A stretch of 64,000 nt of DNA from Candidatus Opimibacter skivensis (GCA_016721905.1 JADKHH010000029.1:171005-235004), one strand, 5' to 3'; shown: positions 8,741 through 18,753, counted from the stretch's first letter. Numbers and translations: made by a program. The notes: generated from the sequence alone by a model not told the origin.

Positions 8741-10126
8741 TTAATTACGCCATGGCAACTCACTGGTACGTTTAGCTGCCAGGTATCCTAAGCGCAAACC
8801 TTCATCACAATCCATTCGGAAATGAACCCCTAACGGGAGACGGCTGTACGCATTTTCGACACCAGCTTCCATTATCGTAGTATATGTCCTGGGCGTACTG
8901 GCAAATTCAGTACGACCATAGTGGCAGACATCTGTATAGGTGGTGTTATTACCAAATATTTCAGCCATTACTGAACTGCCCGCACCACCAAAACCAGAGT
9001 GACCGGAAGGGTATGCAGGGAATTCTGGTGTCAGACTCTTGACATTGTTGAGTGGGTTATTGAGCGCAGTATTCCAGCCTGGTTCCATCACATTGCGAAC
9101 ATATTCAATAGGCCGCATGACGTTGTAGATATATTTTGAATTCCATACAGCAACACCTACATCGCATAGTGCCATTCCCATTTTAGCATAAAGCTCAAGG
9201 GCTACGTCCAAAGAAATATCTTCTTGTTCGACCAGGATATTGGCTATGGCTATCTGCCTTGCAGCCGGCTCAAAGGTGAGTTCGAAAATATCATCGCTCC
9301 AGAATTCAGCGACCCATTGGGTAGTAAAGCTGTTTAGATTCACGATCGTCCGGACTTCATTGGCCTGTTGGTAAAACAAAGATGAGGCATCTTCACTATA
9401 AGGGATAGGCGGTTGAGCCAGGAGGTCTGTCTTTCTCATCCCAAAAGTCCGCACACTACCCCAGTATGGAAACAGAGCCGCCGTGTAATCCGGAAAAGTG
9501 GGCTGCCAGAGTTTTCTCCGTTCGGACCTACCGCAGGAGGAATATAGCTGGCAGGTCTTGGATTCAAGTAAGCTTCATGTCCGGGGGTATCAGTGGTACT
9601 AAATGCAACACTGCCTCGGCAACAGCCACTCCAAATGCAACAGATCGTGTTCAAGACCTCTTCACTGGCGGATGCCTGTATTCCTATTAAATTGGTTTTC
9701 CAACGCTGTGATTTTAGCCTTGTGCTGGGCCGAAATATGTGGATAGAAATGTCTGAATATGGTGGCATAACTGGCATTGATGGAGGCAGGCCAGTGATAT
9801 TCTTTGGTCAGATCTGCGACGGGCAAATCGAGTCCCTGAAATTGGTAGCGCAATGAATTGTATTCCGGCATTCCGGGTACGGCTGATTCGTATGCGGCAA
9901 GACCTGTATAGGCCAGTAATCGTGCCGCTGCAGGTGGACGATAGCCCGGCGAATACCGGTCAATTTCAAGAAATAGATTGTACCAACTCAGGGCGAGATT
10001 GGCATCATAGGATGCAACCAGTTGGGCATCGGGGGTGACAACAGACTCTTCTTTACAGGAAGTGGCCCATATCGAGATCGCAACAACCAGGAGTAGTCCA
10101 ATTTTACTAAAGGAGCGACAATTCAT
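8741..10126 (-). pseudogene. Vanadium-dependent haloperoxidase/PAP2 lipoprotein 2, several frameshifts
   Basis: Inverted paralogue of the gene at 3876-5269, with the same lipoprotein start (ATSCKEES) and the same pocket motifs: KYIYNVMRP, PSGHSGFG and SRLPLGVHFRMD. The N-terminal part reads 10126 to about 9670, the C-terminal part about 9510 to 8741. The middle is readable only by changing frame near 9670-9690, near 9604 (a missing T in GTGTTGCA on the coding strand) and at 9511-9516 (a missing A). With those corrections it gives FSTTDTPGHEAYLNPRP and LWQPTFPDYTAALFPYWG, collinear with copy 1. It may be an intact gene with indel errors or a decaying duplicate. Confidence 0.75.
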
Positions 10127-10151
10127 TTTGATTTTGATTTATTGGTCAAAT

Positions 10152-10192
10152 AATTAGGGACAAATATATCCATAATATTAATTACAGTACAA
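10152..10192 (-). promoter_or_regulatory. Promoter of haloperoxidase 2
   Basis: On the minus strand TATATTTG (10168-10161) lies in the block GGATATATTTGTC..TAATTATT, shared with haloperoxidase 1. A TTGT about 20 bases further upstream is a weak -33 element. Confidence 0.5.
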
Positions 10193-10380
10193 TATTAGAA
10201 AATTCTAATAAATGCGGCCTGTAGAACTTCTTTATCGGTAAGTGAAATTGATTATTCGGGTGGTTTTCATTATGATTGAAGTCTTGGCGGATTAACATTG
10301 AAGTTTCATATTACTCTTTTTATTTATCTTCAATCCTCTTCCCAAGCACTGCACCCCTGGTATTTTTTAAACCTTAAACC

Positions 10381-12645
10381 ATGAGAAACACCATTTCCAT
10401 TGGCTTATTATTTCTTGTATTTCAAATCATTGCGCAGCCGGGTACCGTGAGTGAGCACCTCAAGGTTGACCAGTTTGGCTACCCTCCCGATGTGCAGAAG
10501 ATTTGTGTCATCAATAACCCAACAGCCGGTTTTGATTTTGAAGCAGGTGATTTTTATACCCCGGGTGCCACCCTTCAAGTTGTTAAAGCAGCAGACAATA
10601 GTATTGTCATGTCCGGTCCGGCAGTCGCATGGCATGGAGGTGCAAGCTATGATCAGAGCGGTGATATAGTCTGGTGGTTTGATTTCTCCGCAGTGACTAC
10701 ACCCGGTACTTATTTTATCTACGATCCACTCAACGCAAAGCGATCCTTCACCTTTGATATCCGAGCTGATGTTTATACAGAAGTACTGAAGAAATCCGTG
10801 AGGATGTTTTATTATCAACGATCCGGATTTGCCAAGACAGCACCATTCGCCTATGACTGGACAGATGGTGCCAGTCATCTGGGTGCGCAGCAGGATCTGG
10901 ACTGCAGGCTCGTGACCAATCCTGTCCCAGGTACTTCAAAACAATTACAAGGCGGCTGGTTTGACGCAGGTGATTACAACAAGTACGTCAACTTCGCGTA
11001 TGAACCCATCCATGACTTAAGCCTGGCATATATCGAGCGACCGGAAGTATGGACAGATGATTACAATATTCCGGAATCCGGCAATGGCATCCCTGATCTG
11101 TTAGATGAGATGAAATGGGAATTAGATTGGCTTCGCAGGATGCAGCTTGCGAATGGCTCCATGCTGATGAAAGTATCTGTTACTGATTTCTCAGCAGCTA
11201 GTCCACCAAGTGCTGATTCAGGTGCGCGAAGATATGGCCCTGCGCAGGCTTCGGCCACGCGTACTGCCGCAAGTATGTTTGCTATCGCCGCCATTGCTTA
11301 TAACCTATCAGGCCATCCAGCCATGCAACTCTATGCAGATACATTAGAGCAGGCTGCAAGGAAAGCATGGTATTGGTTGATTGCCAATCCAGCATACTCT
11401 TATTACAACAATGCTGGTTTCAGCAGTGCCAATCCCGAAATGAATGAATACCAACAGTCTTCAGCACAAGTTGGAGCTGCTGTTGCATTATTTGCACTCA
11501 CGGATTCGATTACCTATCGTAACTATATCGATGACCATTATGATGAGATGCATCCGATCCAGTGGGGTTTTTGGTATCCCTGGGAGAGCATCATCCAGGA
11601 TTTGTTATTGTATTATTCGGTGTTGCCTAATGGAACAACAGGAGTGAAGAATGCAATTCGTTCTTCTTTTACAAATTCGATGAATAACAGTGGTCATCTA
11701 TTGCCTGCCATCAACGGCACATCATGTGCGTACCGTGGTTATATGAGTAATGGAGACAATGTCTGGGGAAGCAACAGACCTCGTGGGCATACCGGTTCTA
11801 TCTTCTATAACGTCATCGAATATAATATCAGTGGAAACACCTCCGTATACCGAAATGCAGCAATGGGATATATCAATTTCCTGCATGGTGTCAATCCGAT
11901 CAGTACTGTGATGCTCACCAATATGTATGATGATGGTGCAGAAAAACCTGCAAATGAAATGTATCACAGCTGGTTTGCCCATGGTACTAATTATGATAAT
12001 GCAATCACTTCTCTTTATGGTCCTGCCCCTGGTTACCAGCCGGGGGGATTCAATCCATATTTTCATCCGGACCCATCCTTCAGTGGAGATATCGTTCCTC
12101 CTGAACTGCAGCCCTCGCTTAAATCATACAAGGACTGGAATACAAGTTGGCCTGAAAATTCATGGGAAATCACAGAGACCTCTATCTCCAATCAAGGCTC
12201 CTATGTGAAACTGCTCTCCAGGTTTGTTTCCACACCATGTGTTAAAACAATTACCAATGCCTATGACTCCGGCTTCGGTACGCTACGCCAGGCCATAGCC
12301 TGTGCAAATGCTGGTGATACGATCAAATTGAAATTACCACCTAACACAACACTTCAACTGAATAGTCAGCTCGTCATCAATAAAAATGTTGTGATCGTCA
12401 ATTCGCTTTCAGGCCAGGCTCCGCTTCATTGTGCGGTATCCGGTGCCGGCATACAGATCAATGGTGGTCAGATAGTTCATCTCCATAATTTATCTTTCAC
12501 GGGTGCTTGTACCAACATCATTCAAAACCAGGGTAATCTTCATTTACACCATGTGAAGTTTGATGCAACAGGTGTGACCAGTAATGTTTTGAAAAATCTT
12601 GGTGGAGAAGCGAGGGTGTATGGAGTAGTGGAGTTGAAGGAGTAG
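10381..12645 (+). CDS. Glycoside hydrolase family 9 (endoglucanase-type)
   Basis: Secreted 754-residue enzyme expected to cut beta-1,4-glucans such as cellulose. A signal peptide ends near IIAQP. An Ig-like CelD_N domain (about 25-130) precedes the (alpha/alpha)6 GH9 domain (about 130-610). Catalytic features are visible: the DAGD motif in GGWFDAGDYNKYV (Asp195, Asp198), HGVNP, and NSWEITET near 592-600, which supplies the acid glutamate. The last 120 residues (GTLRQAIACANAGDTIKL...) form a short beta-helix-like tail similar to the start of CSLREA-type repeat domains. The tail lacks a clear sorting signal and looks cut off. No SusC/SusD or other polysaccharide-utilisation genes are adjacent. 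Confidence 0.9.
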   Translation: MRNTISIGLLFLVFQIIAQPGTVSEHLKVDQFGYPPDVQKICVINNPTAGFDFEAGDFYTPGATLQVVKAADNSIVMSGPAVAWHGGASYDQSGDIVWWFDFSAVTTPGTYFIYDPLNAKRSFTFDIRADVYTEVLKKSVRMFYYQRSGFAKTAPFAYDWTDGASHLGAQQDLDCRLVTNPVPGTSKQLQGGWFDAGDYNKYVNFAYEPIHDLSLAYIERPEVWTDDYNIPESGNGIPDLLDEMKWELDWLRRMQLANGSMLMKVSVTDFSAASPPSADSGARRYGPAQASATRTAASMFAIAAIAYNLSGHPAMQLYADTLEQAARKAWYWLIANPAYSYYNNAGFSSANPEMNEYQQSSAQVGAAVALFALTDSITYRNYIDDHYDEMHPIQWGFWYPWESIIQDLLLYYSVLPNGTTGVKNAIRSSFTNSMNNSGHLLPAINGTSCAYRGYMSNGDNVWGSNRPRGHTGSIFYNVIEYNISGNTSVYRNAAMGYINFLHGVNPISTVMLTNMYDDGAEKPANEMYHSWFAHGTNYDNAITSLYGPAPGYQPGGFNPYFHPDPSFSGDIVPPELQPSLKSYKDWNTSWPENSWEITETSISNQGSYVKLLSRFVSTPCVKTITNAYDSGFGTLRQAIACANAGDTIKLKLPPNTTLQLNSQLVINKNVVIVNSLSGQAPLHCAVSGAGIQINGGQIVHLHNLSFTGACTNIIQNQGNLHLHHVKFDATGVTSNVLKNLGGEARVYGVVELKE

Positions 12646-12809
12646 GGCGGTGCTTCGACCTGCTATCCCTAATCCTGGTGCGACAGCTCAGCAACCAGGG
12701 CAGAACGGCAGAAAAGGCTGAAAGCCTATAGGTACATATTCAGTAGATTGAAATATTAAACTGCGCCTCTGCGGCTCTGCGCGCGAAATAATTTGTTGAA
12801 AAAATTTCC

Positions 12810-14315
12810 TCAATCCGAAATGTAGACAAGATGCGATTCGTGAAACTCGGCACCACTGATTCTTAAAACATACAAACCTTGAATGGTCTTATCTGGTGAA
12901 ATGGTGAACCTGTTTTTATCCGACCATTTTACATTGTCCTGCTTGAATACCTCCACCCCGGTTAAGGAGATAAGAGAGATAGATAGCCCATCGAGCTGAG
13001 TGGAAACGTCAATGTTGATCTTTGTATTCGTAGGATTTGGCCATATCTTCGTTTTAGGTACGGTTGTTTCTATCGGAAAATGAATAGCGGTCGTCACCCC
13101 ACCCTCAAAAGCCCCTACCGACCGTGGATTTAAAAAAGACTCTCCCGTATAATCATCAGCCGGATCAACTACCTCATAACCAACACCCACTGCCGCACTT
13201 CCTTGCATCAAGCTAAAATCCTCCGCACCCGCATCCACAAATTGCGGATCTTCCCCAACGATATTATCTGTGTCTTCAACGGGCAAGTCCGGTCCTGGCC
13301 AATTGCTGTCCTCGCTATGATACCAAAAGTTGTTGGAAAAAGTAAAAGTCTCTGGAGCAGTGTTAGGCCCGATGTTACATTCCACACTGACGAGATTATC
13401 TATGTAGATGATGTTGTTGCGAAATGTGTTGTAGCCACACGGAGGGAATCTTTCAGGATCCACCGTCTCTTGTAAGATTCGCAGCACCCATTTCGTAGGC
13501 AGATAGATGGTGTTGTTGATTACCTCACAATTAATAGATCCCACAAAAGCAATAGGTGCATCAGAACCAATGAATACGTTCGAATAGACCTTCAATTCCG
13601 CAGCTTCATACGGTGCATCCAGTGGCCTAAAAAATTGTAAACCGGTAGAACCTCCCAGGTTCAATGCACGACTACCTCCGTTTTTGAAAAAATTTCTTTC
13701 GATCCGTATATTACTCGTGCCACCTTTTGCCTGCACGGAGTTGGAACCCTGGTTTTCAAAATGACATTGCGTGATCAGGCCATCATGGCAACCCACCATA
13801 TCAATACCACTTCCTCCAGGAGACCCATTCATAAAAACACAATTCCTGATTTCAAACTGATCGATACCTGACATTTTCAGCAGATCATTATTGCCTGTCG
13901 CATTGATATTCCGAAAAGTGCAGTCTTCAAAGGTGATATGATGCGCTGGTGTTTCATAGGAACCACCGTCATCAAAGTTCACCCCATTACCGGTTTGTCC
14001 CTGGAATATAAATCCAGCGATATGCAGATAAGCTGCGTCTGTAAACTGCCAGGCATTAGAGCCACCTGAATAGATCACTAACTCTCCTGGTGCAGTAAGA
14101 ATATAAATAGGGGCAGAGGAGGTTCCTTGCAAATCAGCTACAAACAATCCTCCCTGATAGTCGCCAGCATGCACGAGTAGTGTATCTCCCGGATCAGCAT
14201 CCGGCGCTGCATGTGCTATTGTAGGATATGGTTGACCAATTCCAACATGCAATGTTATGGCGGCAACTTGCTGGAAAATCCCCAGCAGTATAATGGAAAG
14301 GATAGTGGTGCGCAT
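12810..14315 (-). CDS. Secreted right-handed beta-helix protein with T9SS signal
   Basis: 501 residues with a signal peptide (MRTTILSIILLGIFQQVAA), a PbH1-type parallel beta-helix and a C-terminal sorting domain (KIWPNPTNTKINIDVS ... GLYVLRI). The helix opens with DADPGDTLLVHAGDYQGG and runs through repeated turns such as HHITFEDCTFRN, FEIRNCVFMNG and IRIERNFFKNG to about residue 400. Such proteins include polysaccharide lyases and adhesins; no catalytic residues could be assigned. It converges on the GH9 gene, with 164 bases between them that hold no clear signal. Confidence 0.8.
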   Translation of the reverse strand: MRTTILSIILLGIFQQVAAITLHVGIGQPYPTIAHAAPDADPGDTLLVHAGDYQGGLFVADLQGTSSAPIYILTAPGELVIYSGGSNAWQFTDAAYLHIAGFIFQGQTGNGVNFDDGGSYETPAHHITFEDCTFRNINATGNNDLLKMSGIDQFEIRNCVFMNGSPGGSGIDMVGCHDGLITQCHFENQGSNSVQAKGGTSNIRIERNFFKNGGSRALNLGGSTGLQFFRPLDAPYEAAELKVYSNVFIGSDAPIAFVGSINCEVINNTIYLPTKWVLRILQETVDPERFPPCGYNTFRNNIIYIDNLVSVECNIGPNTAPETFTFSNNFWYHSEDSNWPGPDLPVEDTDNIVGEDPQFVDAGAEDFSLMQGSAAVGVGYEVVDPADDYTGESFLNPRSVGAFEGGVTTAIHFPIETTVPKTKIWPNPTNTKINIDVSTQLDGLSISLISLTGVEVFKQDNVKWSDKNRFTISPDKTIQGLYVLRISGAEFHESHLVYISD

Positions 14316-14611
14316 GGTGTCCTGATTTATTACAAGATGAATATACGTTATTACAAGCTTGTTAGTAGGCAGTTACTTTGGAACTTTCGCTAGGCTGTCC
14401 ACAAAACTGCGTTTTGCATGACAGAGGATTTAACCCGCTCGTCAGGAGACGAGCATATATCGGATTCAAGTCTGGAGACTTGAACCAGCATCGGTTGAAT
14501 ATAGATCGACGAAGCCTGATTTATTCCAAAAATCTTTGTGAAAATCAGCGCCTGCCCCTTGCTCTATGCCCTTATGCCCTTGCTCCTTGCTCCTTGCCCC
14601 TAGCTCCTTGC
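14316..14611. repeat. Hairpin words and a purine-rich post-stop array
   Basis: No gene. Short hairpins with GGAGAC-like centres (GCTCGTCAGGAGACGAGC; TCAAGTCTGGAGACTTGA) and CAAAACTGCGTTTTG occur at 14400-14490. Bases 14556-14611 are CTTGCTC/CCTTGCCC words that, on the minus strand, begin directly after the stop of the TIR gene. Confidence 0.6.
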
Positions 14612-16696
14612 TTAAAACGGTCTCACCGCCCTCACCGCACAAGATGAACTCTTATTGCTCTTGCTCTGGTTGCCATTGCTGAAATTCTGCACCATGGCAC
14701 TGTTTTTACCTTCCTCTGTTGCGCTCCAGTAATTGCCCTTGGTATATTCACCCAGATGTTTTCGGTTCTGGTAGATGATATTCAATTCGTCTTTGGACGG
14801 CAACCTCCAACCGCTTATGTTTCCTACTTTATAGGCAGCGCATATCTTTTGCGCTTTTTCGTAGTCAACACTTCCTACTTCTTTGCTGGAGACAATCATG
14901 CCATGATCTCCTTTAGCATTTACATAGATGACGATACCTCCTCCATATGACTGACCGAGGGCGATCTTGCCGGGGGGTGTGGTAGTCGGTTTTGGTTTCT
15001 CGGTTGTAGTCGGTTTAGGTTTTGCCGCAGTATTATTTGGTTTTGCCTTTGTGTTCGTTTCCGGAGCTTTAGTGGTTACTGGTGTCTGTACCACCTCAGG
15101 CGTTGTTTCTACCGGAGGAGTTGTTTCTGTAGTTGTAGGTGTTGTTTCCGCAACAGCAAGATTTTGAATAGCGGCGAGGCTGTCTTTAATGGCTTTCTCA
15201 GCCCAGTATAGGGAGTCTATCCGACCTTTGGCAGCATCAAAATACTTTCCTTCAGGAAAAGCAGCCATGTATTGCGCATAGGCCGTACTGTCATTCTTTT
15301 GCATGGCTTCTTTCCATGACGTGCGATCGTCCTTTTGGGGGCCACCTTTTGTCATCAACCATATGCCCAGGCCCAAGATCAGGATGCCCGCACCTATAAA
15401 GATGTATTTCTTACTTCCGCCTGAGGTAGTTTCATTACCACCATTAGCTTGCCTTTCAGCAAGTGCTTTTTCTTTTTGTTGTTGCTTGAGGAGCAGTGCT
15501 TTTTCCTTCTCCTGTTGTTTTTGTTTTTCTCTTTCCTCTTTTTCGCGCTGTGCTTTTTCCCTTTCCGCCTGGAGTTGTTTTTCCCTTTCCTCTTTTGCTT
15601 TCTGGGCTTTTTCTTTTTCCAACGCTAATTCCTTGTCCCGTTCCAGCTTAGCTTTCTGCGCCTTCTCCTTTTCAACCTGAAGCTGACGTTCTCTCTCTTC
15701 CTTGTCTCGTTGCGCTTTTTCCCTTTCCGCCTGGAGTTGTTTTTCTTTTTCCTCCTTGGCTTTTTGTGCTCTTTCTCTCTCGAGCTGGTCCGCTTTTTCT
15801 TTTTCCTCCTTGGCTTTTTGTGCTCTTTCTCTTTCGAGTTGATCCGCTTTTTCTTTCTCCTCTTTAGCTTTCTGAGCTCTTTCCCGTTCTTGTTGCTGCG
15901 CTATTTCCTGCAGACGCCTGGCTTCTTCTTTTTCTGCCTTATCAAACTCCGCGATTGCGGCCAGCGCGAGTGTTTTATAGTTGCCCTGAGGATATTCCTG
16001 AAGATAATGCTCATAAATATTCCTGACGTGCTCATGTTTTGCTTTTTTCCAAAGCAAGGCTTCCAGCTCATCTTCCTTTTGCTCTACCTCCAGCTGCTTG
16101 ATCATCAGCATGGCTTCTTCTTTAAAGGAACCAGCTGGATTTTCATTCATGTATTTGCGGTAAGCAGCAATTGTATTGAGTTTGCACGCTTCTTCCCAGT
16201 GGGCATTGTCCCGCCGCTCTCTATCCTGATCTTCCTTGGCCGAGGCCACAGGAGTGGAAGCTTCCATTTGAGTGTTCTCTACCGGCAGGCCACCGACTTT
16301 CCCGTCGGATCCCAGGCTTAAGTTCAGGGAGATGATCAGCTGGCTGAAACCTGTGGTATAGTCGGAGGTAAAATCAATTCGCTGCAGTCTCCTCAACCGG
16401 AATGGTGCTAGACAATCTTCGAGGAGTACGGGAATTATTTTTTTTCCGGATTCCAGGGCAAAGGATACCTCATCCATTACGTTAGTTGACGCCGTAGAGG
16501 AAGGAGTCAGAATGACTAACACGTACGCGGAAGAATTCAATGCTTTTTCAACAGCAGCATCCCAATGGCTTCCTGCAGGGATATCGAGTTGGTCGATCCA
16601 GATGTCTGCGCCTGCTTCACGAAGATCCTTCGCGAGCGTCAGAGCAAATGGCGAGTCAGCCCGGGAGTAGCTAAAAAAGATTTTCTGCGTGGACAT
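14612..16696 (-). CDS. Membrane-spanning TIR-domain protein with DUF1566 C-terminus
   Basis: 694 residues. The N-terminal TIR domain (about 4-130: KIFFSYSRADSPFALTLAKD, VLVILTPSSTAS, IIPVLLED) has Glu76 in NVMDEVSFALE, the likely NADase glutamate. Then come two helical YxxYxxxYPxGxY-type units (about 165-250) and a highly charged repeated coiled coil built on an ERERAQKAKEEKEK word (about 260-410). One membrane helix (about 425-447, FIGAGILILGLGIW) follows. The outer part has a further helical unit, a Pro/Thr linker and a DUF1566/Lcl-type domain (GWRLPSKDELN ... YWSATE ... AVRAVRPF). The likely topology is TIR inside, DUF1566 outside. The TrkA-N/RyR gene lies upstream on the same strand, 197 bases away. 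Confidence 0.85.
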   Translation of the reverse strand: MSTQKIFFSYSRADSPFALTLAKDLREAGADIWIDQLDIPAGSHWDAAVEKALNSSAYVLVILTPSSTASTNVMDEVSFALESGKKIIPVLLEDCLAPFRLRRLQRIDFTSDYTTGFSQLIISLNLSLGSDGKVGGLPVENTQMEASTPVASAKEDQDRERRDNAHWEEACKLNTIAAYRKYMNENPAGSFKEEAMLMIKQLEVEQKEDELEALLWKKAKHEHVRNIYEHYLQEYPQGNYKTLALAAIAEFDKAEKEEARRLQEIAQQQERERAQKAKEEKEKADQLERERAQKAKEEKEKADQLERERAQKAKEEKEKQLQAEREKAQRDKEERERQLQVEKEKAQKAKLERDKELALEKEKAQKAKEEREKQLQAEREKAQREKEEREKQKQQEKEKALLLKQQQKEKALAERQANGGNETTSGGSKKYIFIGAGILILGLGIWLMTKGGPQKDDRTSWKEAMQKNDSTAYAQYMAAFPEGKYFDAAKGRIDSLYWAEKAIKDSLAAIQNLAVAETTPTTTETTPPVETTPEVVQTPVTTKAPETNTKAKPNNTAAKPKPTTTEKPKPTTTPPGKIALGQSYGGGIVIYVNAKGDHGMIVSSKEVGSVDYEKAQKICAAYKVGNISGWRLPSKDELNIIYQNRKHLGEYTKGNYWSATEEGKNSAMVQNFSNGNQSKSNKSSSCAVRAVRPF

Positions 16697-16893
16697 GTTG
16701 TTTACTATAAACCGTTAGCTCTTTTCTGTTATCTGTGACACGAAGAAGACTCCCGTGCTTTTTTGAGGCAATATCGAGGCAAAATAGGGAAAATTCAGGA
16801 ATTTTAGAGTAACTGGTTGCTTTCAATTAGTAATTGGAATGATAACAGTATTAGTCGGAATTAGGACAAGGGATGAAAGGCAGTCGAAACTGG

Positions 16894-18753
16894 TCAGACC
16901 TTCCGCTTCAGTATACGTTTTTTGTTGAGATGGGCGATGACAGGTGCCATCTTGAATGTAAACGTATCGTAAGCCTGGGTCTCTGCATCGAGATCATCAA
17001 AGGGTACCAGATCCCAGTGGCACTTCAGGTTTCCTTTCAGGAAGTTGCCCAGGTTCTTGTCAGAGACGCCATCTACACGCACAAAGCCATTGATATACTT
17101 TTCAGCATTCCATCGGTTATGCTCCATCCGGGCGATGCTATCCCAGACCGATTCTTCCAACGTATCGAAGTCCAGTTCTTCCCCGGTGTCCATATCGGTT
17201 AGGTCTGCATTGACATAGCGCAACTTGATAAACAAGTGCCGGGCCGGCAATCGGTTGGAGTCTTTCTGAGAATCTTTAATCTTATCCCACTCCTCCTGCA
17301 TGGTGCCCAGTTGCGTTTTATTCCTTGCAGCCTGGCTCCTGGCCCATTCATAGTGGATGTGCTTGGCGATAAAATCCTCTTCTTTCCGGTTGTCCACAAT
17401 CGTTCGCTTATTGCAGACCTCATCATCCATGTTCAGCAGCTCGATGTTCAGTGCTTTCAATTCAAAGGCAACGTCCTTGAAGATATTGACCAGGGCAGTG
17501 TTCCTCGGCAGCAACACCTTGATCGGAGGAATAGATTTTTCAAAATCCGCATACCGGTTGAAGGAACGCAAGCTGCTGTCCTTCGATTTTTCTCCTTGTG
17601 AAAATAAATGCTGCCTAAGTTTGCGTGAATAATATACACTCTTTCCATCATCATCGAGGGCTACAAAACAAAGCGATATCTCATCACAGGGTATCGGGCA
17701 GGGGTCAACGAAGAAATCATTTGTGTTTTCATACCTCAACTCCACAGTCTTATCCAGAAACGGATACAAGGAGTTTATCCTCGAGGAAATAAGTTGGACA
17801 TCATCCGCCACCACGGTGATCTTCGTTTTCTTGAGGTTGGCAAAGTGATACATCTGTGCAGCCTCCAGGATCAGGTATTGTGCGGCCAGGTTATCTCCCA
17901 TGATCAGCAGGTGAGCAGCCGGATCTTCGGCATCATTGAGACTTACATATTTGTCCGGACTGAAATTATCGATCATAAAGATGGCCGCAAGCTGGTATAT
18001 GGAAAAGACGTGATAGTCCATCTTGCTTCCACCTTGCCTGAAGGCCACATTGTCCGGGACTGCTTTTTCATGAAATTCCTTAAAGACATTCATGGTATAG
18101 AAGTCATCTATATGCAGGACCACCTGGAGGATATTGTTCGGCACAAGCGCTGCCGGAAATTGATTATAGATGTGCGTTGCTTTCTGTGCAACGTGAATAT
18201 TGATTCTTTCATCATTGGTGAGCGCCAGGAGGACTTTGGCCTTGAGGATGTTTGCCTTGTGCAACATGTCCTCATCGATCGCATTGCCTTCGAGTACGAT
18301 CACGCCTTTCTTGCGCATATGGCTGATGCTTCCATGCTCTGCATTCGGTTCTATTACTACGATTCTGGAGTTTTTTCCTTCATGCTTGAGGTGATCGAGG
18401 ATCAATAACTCTGCTTTCCGGCTTAGGCCACAGACGATGATATGATCTTTCCAAAATCGGATCTTGAAGAGCAGGAAATTCTGGTTGAGCGGCTGCCATA
18501 AAGCAAGGAAAATACCTCCTGCAGTCAAAGCCGGTGCGAGGAATCTTGATATCTCGAGGGTGAGGGGAATAGGCTCGCCAACACCACCGGAATTCATTAC
18601 AAAAAGCTGCAAACTGAGATAAAGGCTGGATAGCCATGTCAGCGGTTCGTCATGCAATACGCCATGCTGATAAAATCCAATGGTCCCCAATACCAATGTG
18701 AAGAGCACCAATTGTGGAAACAACCAGTTGTATTTCCGCAGGAAATCAATCAT
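16894..18753 (-). CDS. Two-TM channel-like protein with TrkA-N and RyR domains
   Basis: 619 residues. Two membrane helices (about 12-32 and 68-90) bracket a pore-loop-like segment (SLQLFVMNSGG) without the potassium filter TVGYG. An RCK/TrkA-N Rossmann domain follows (DHIIVCGLSRKAELL ... GNAIDEDMLHKANI ... LALTNDERIN), then a second nucleotide-binding-like half (AHLLIMGDNLAAQYLI). The C-terminal 100 residues match the prokaryotic RyR domain (SIARMEHNRWNAEKYINGF ... WDLVPFDDLD). RyR-TrkA proteins are known partners of nucleotide- or NAD-dependent conflict systems, and the next gene downstream encodes a TIR protein. The pair probably senses or gates on a nucleotide; this is inference. Confidence 0.8.
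   Translation of the reverse strand: MIDFLRKYNWLFPQLVLFTLVLGTIGFYQHGVLHDEPLTWLSSLYLSLQLFVMNSGGVGEPIPLTLEISRFLAPALTAGGIFLALWQPLNQNFLLFKIRFWKDHIIVCGLSRKAELLILDHLKHEGKNSRIVVIEPNAEHGSISHMRKKGVIVLEGNAIDEDMLHKANILKAKVLLALTNDERINIHVAQKATHIYNQFPAALVPNNILQVVLHIDDFYTMNVFKEFHEKAVPDNVAFRQGGSKMDYHVFSIYQLAAIFMIDNFSPDKYVSLNDAEDPAAHLLIMGDNLAAQYLILEAAQMYHFANLKKTKITVVADDVQLISSRINSLYPFLDKTVELRYENTNDFFVDPCPIPCDEISLCFVALDDDGKSVYYSRKLRQHLFSQGEKSKDSSLRSFNRYADFEKSIPPIKVLLPRNTALVNIFKDVAFELKALNIELLNMDDEVCNKRTIVDNRKEEDFIAKHIHYEWARSQAARNKTQLGTMQEEWDKIKDSQKDSNRLPARHLFIKLRYVNADLTDMDTGEELDFDTLEESVWDSIARMEHNRWNAEKYINGFVRVDGVSDKNLGNFLKGNLKCHWDLVPFDDLDAETQAYDTFTFKMAPVIAHLNKKRILKRKV

Noticed and set aside
15710..16321. Long plus-strand reading frame rich in Phe/Leu opposite the TIR gene
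   Set aside because: It is the antisense reading of the repeated Lys/Glu-rich coiled coil; composition and position show a shadow.
17794..18408. Plus-strand frame of 204 codons
   Set aside because: Lies wholly opposite the TrkA-N/RyR gene and has no signal or domain.
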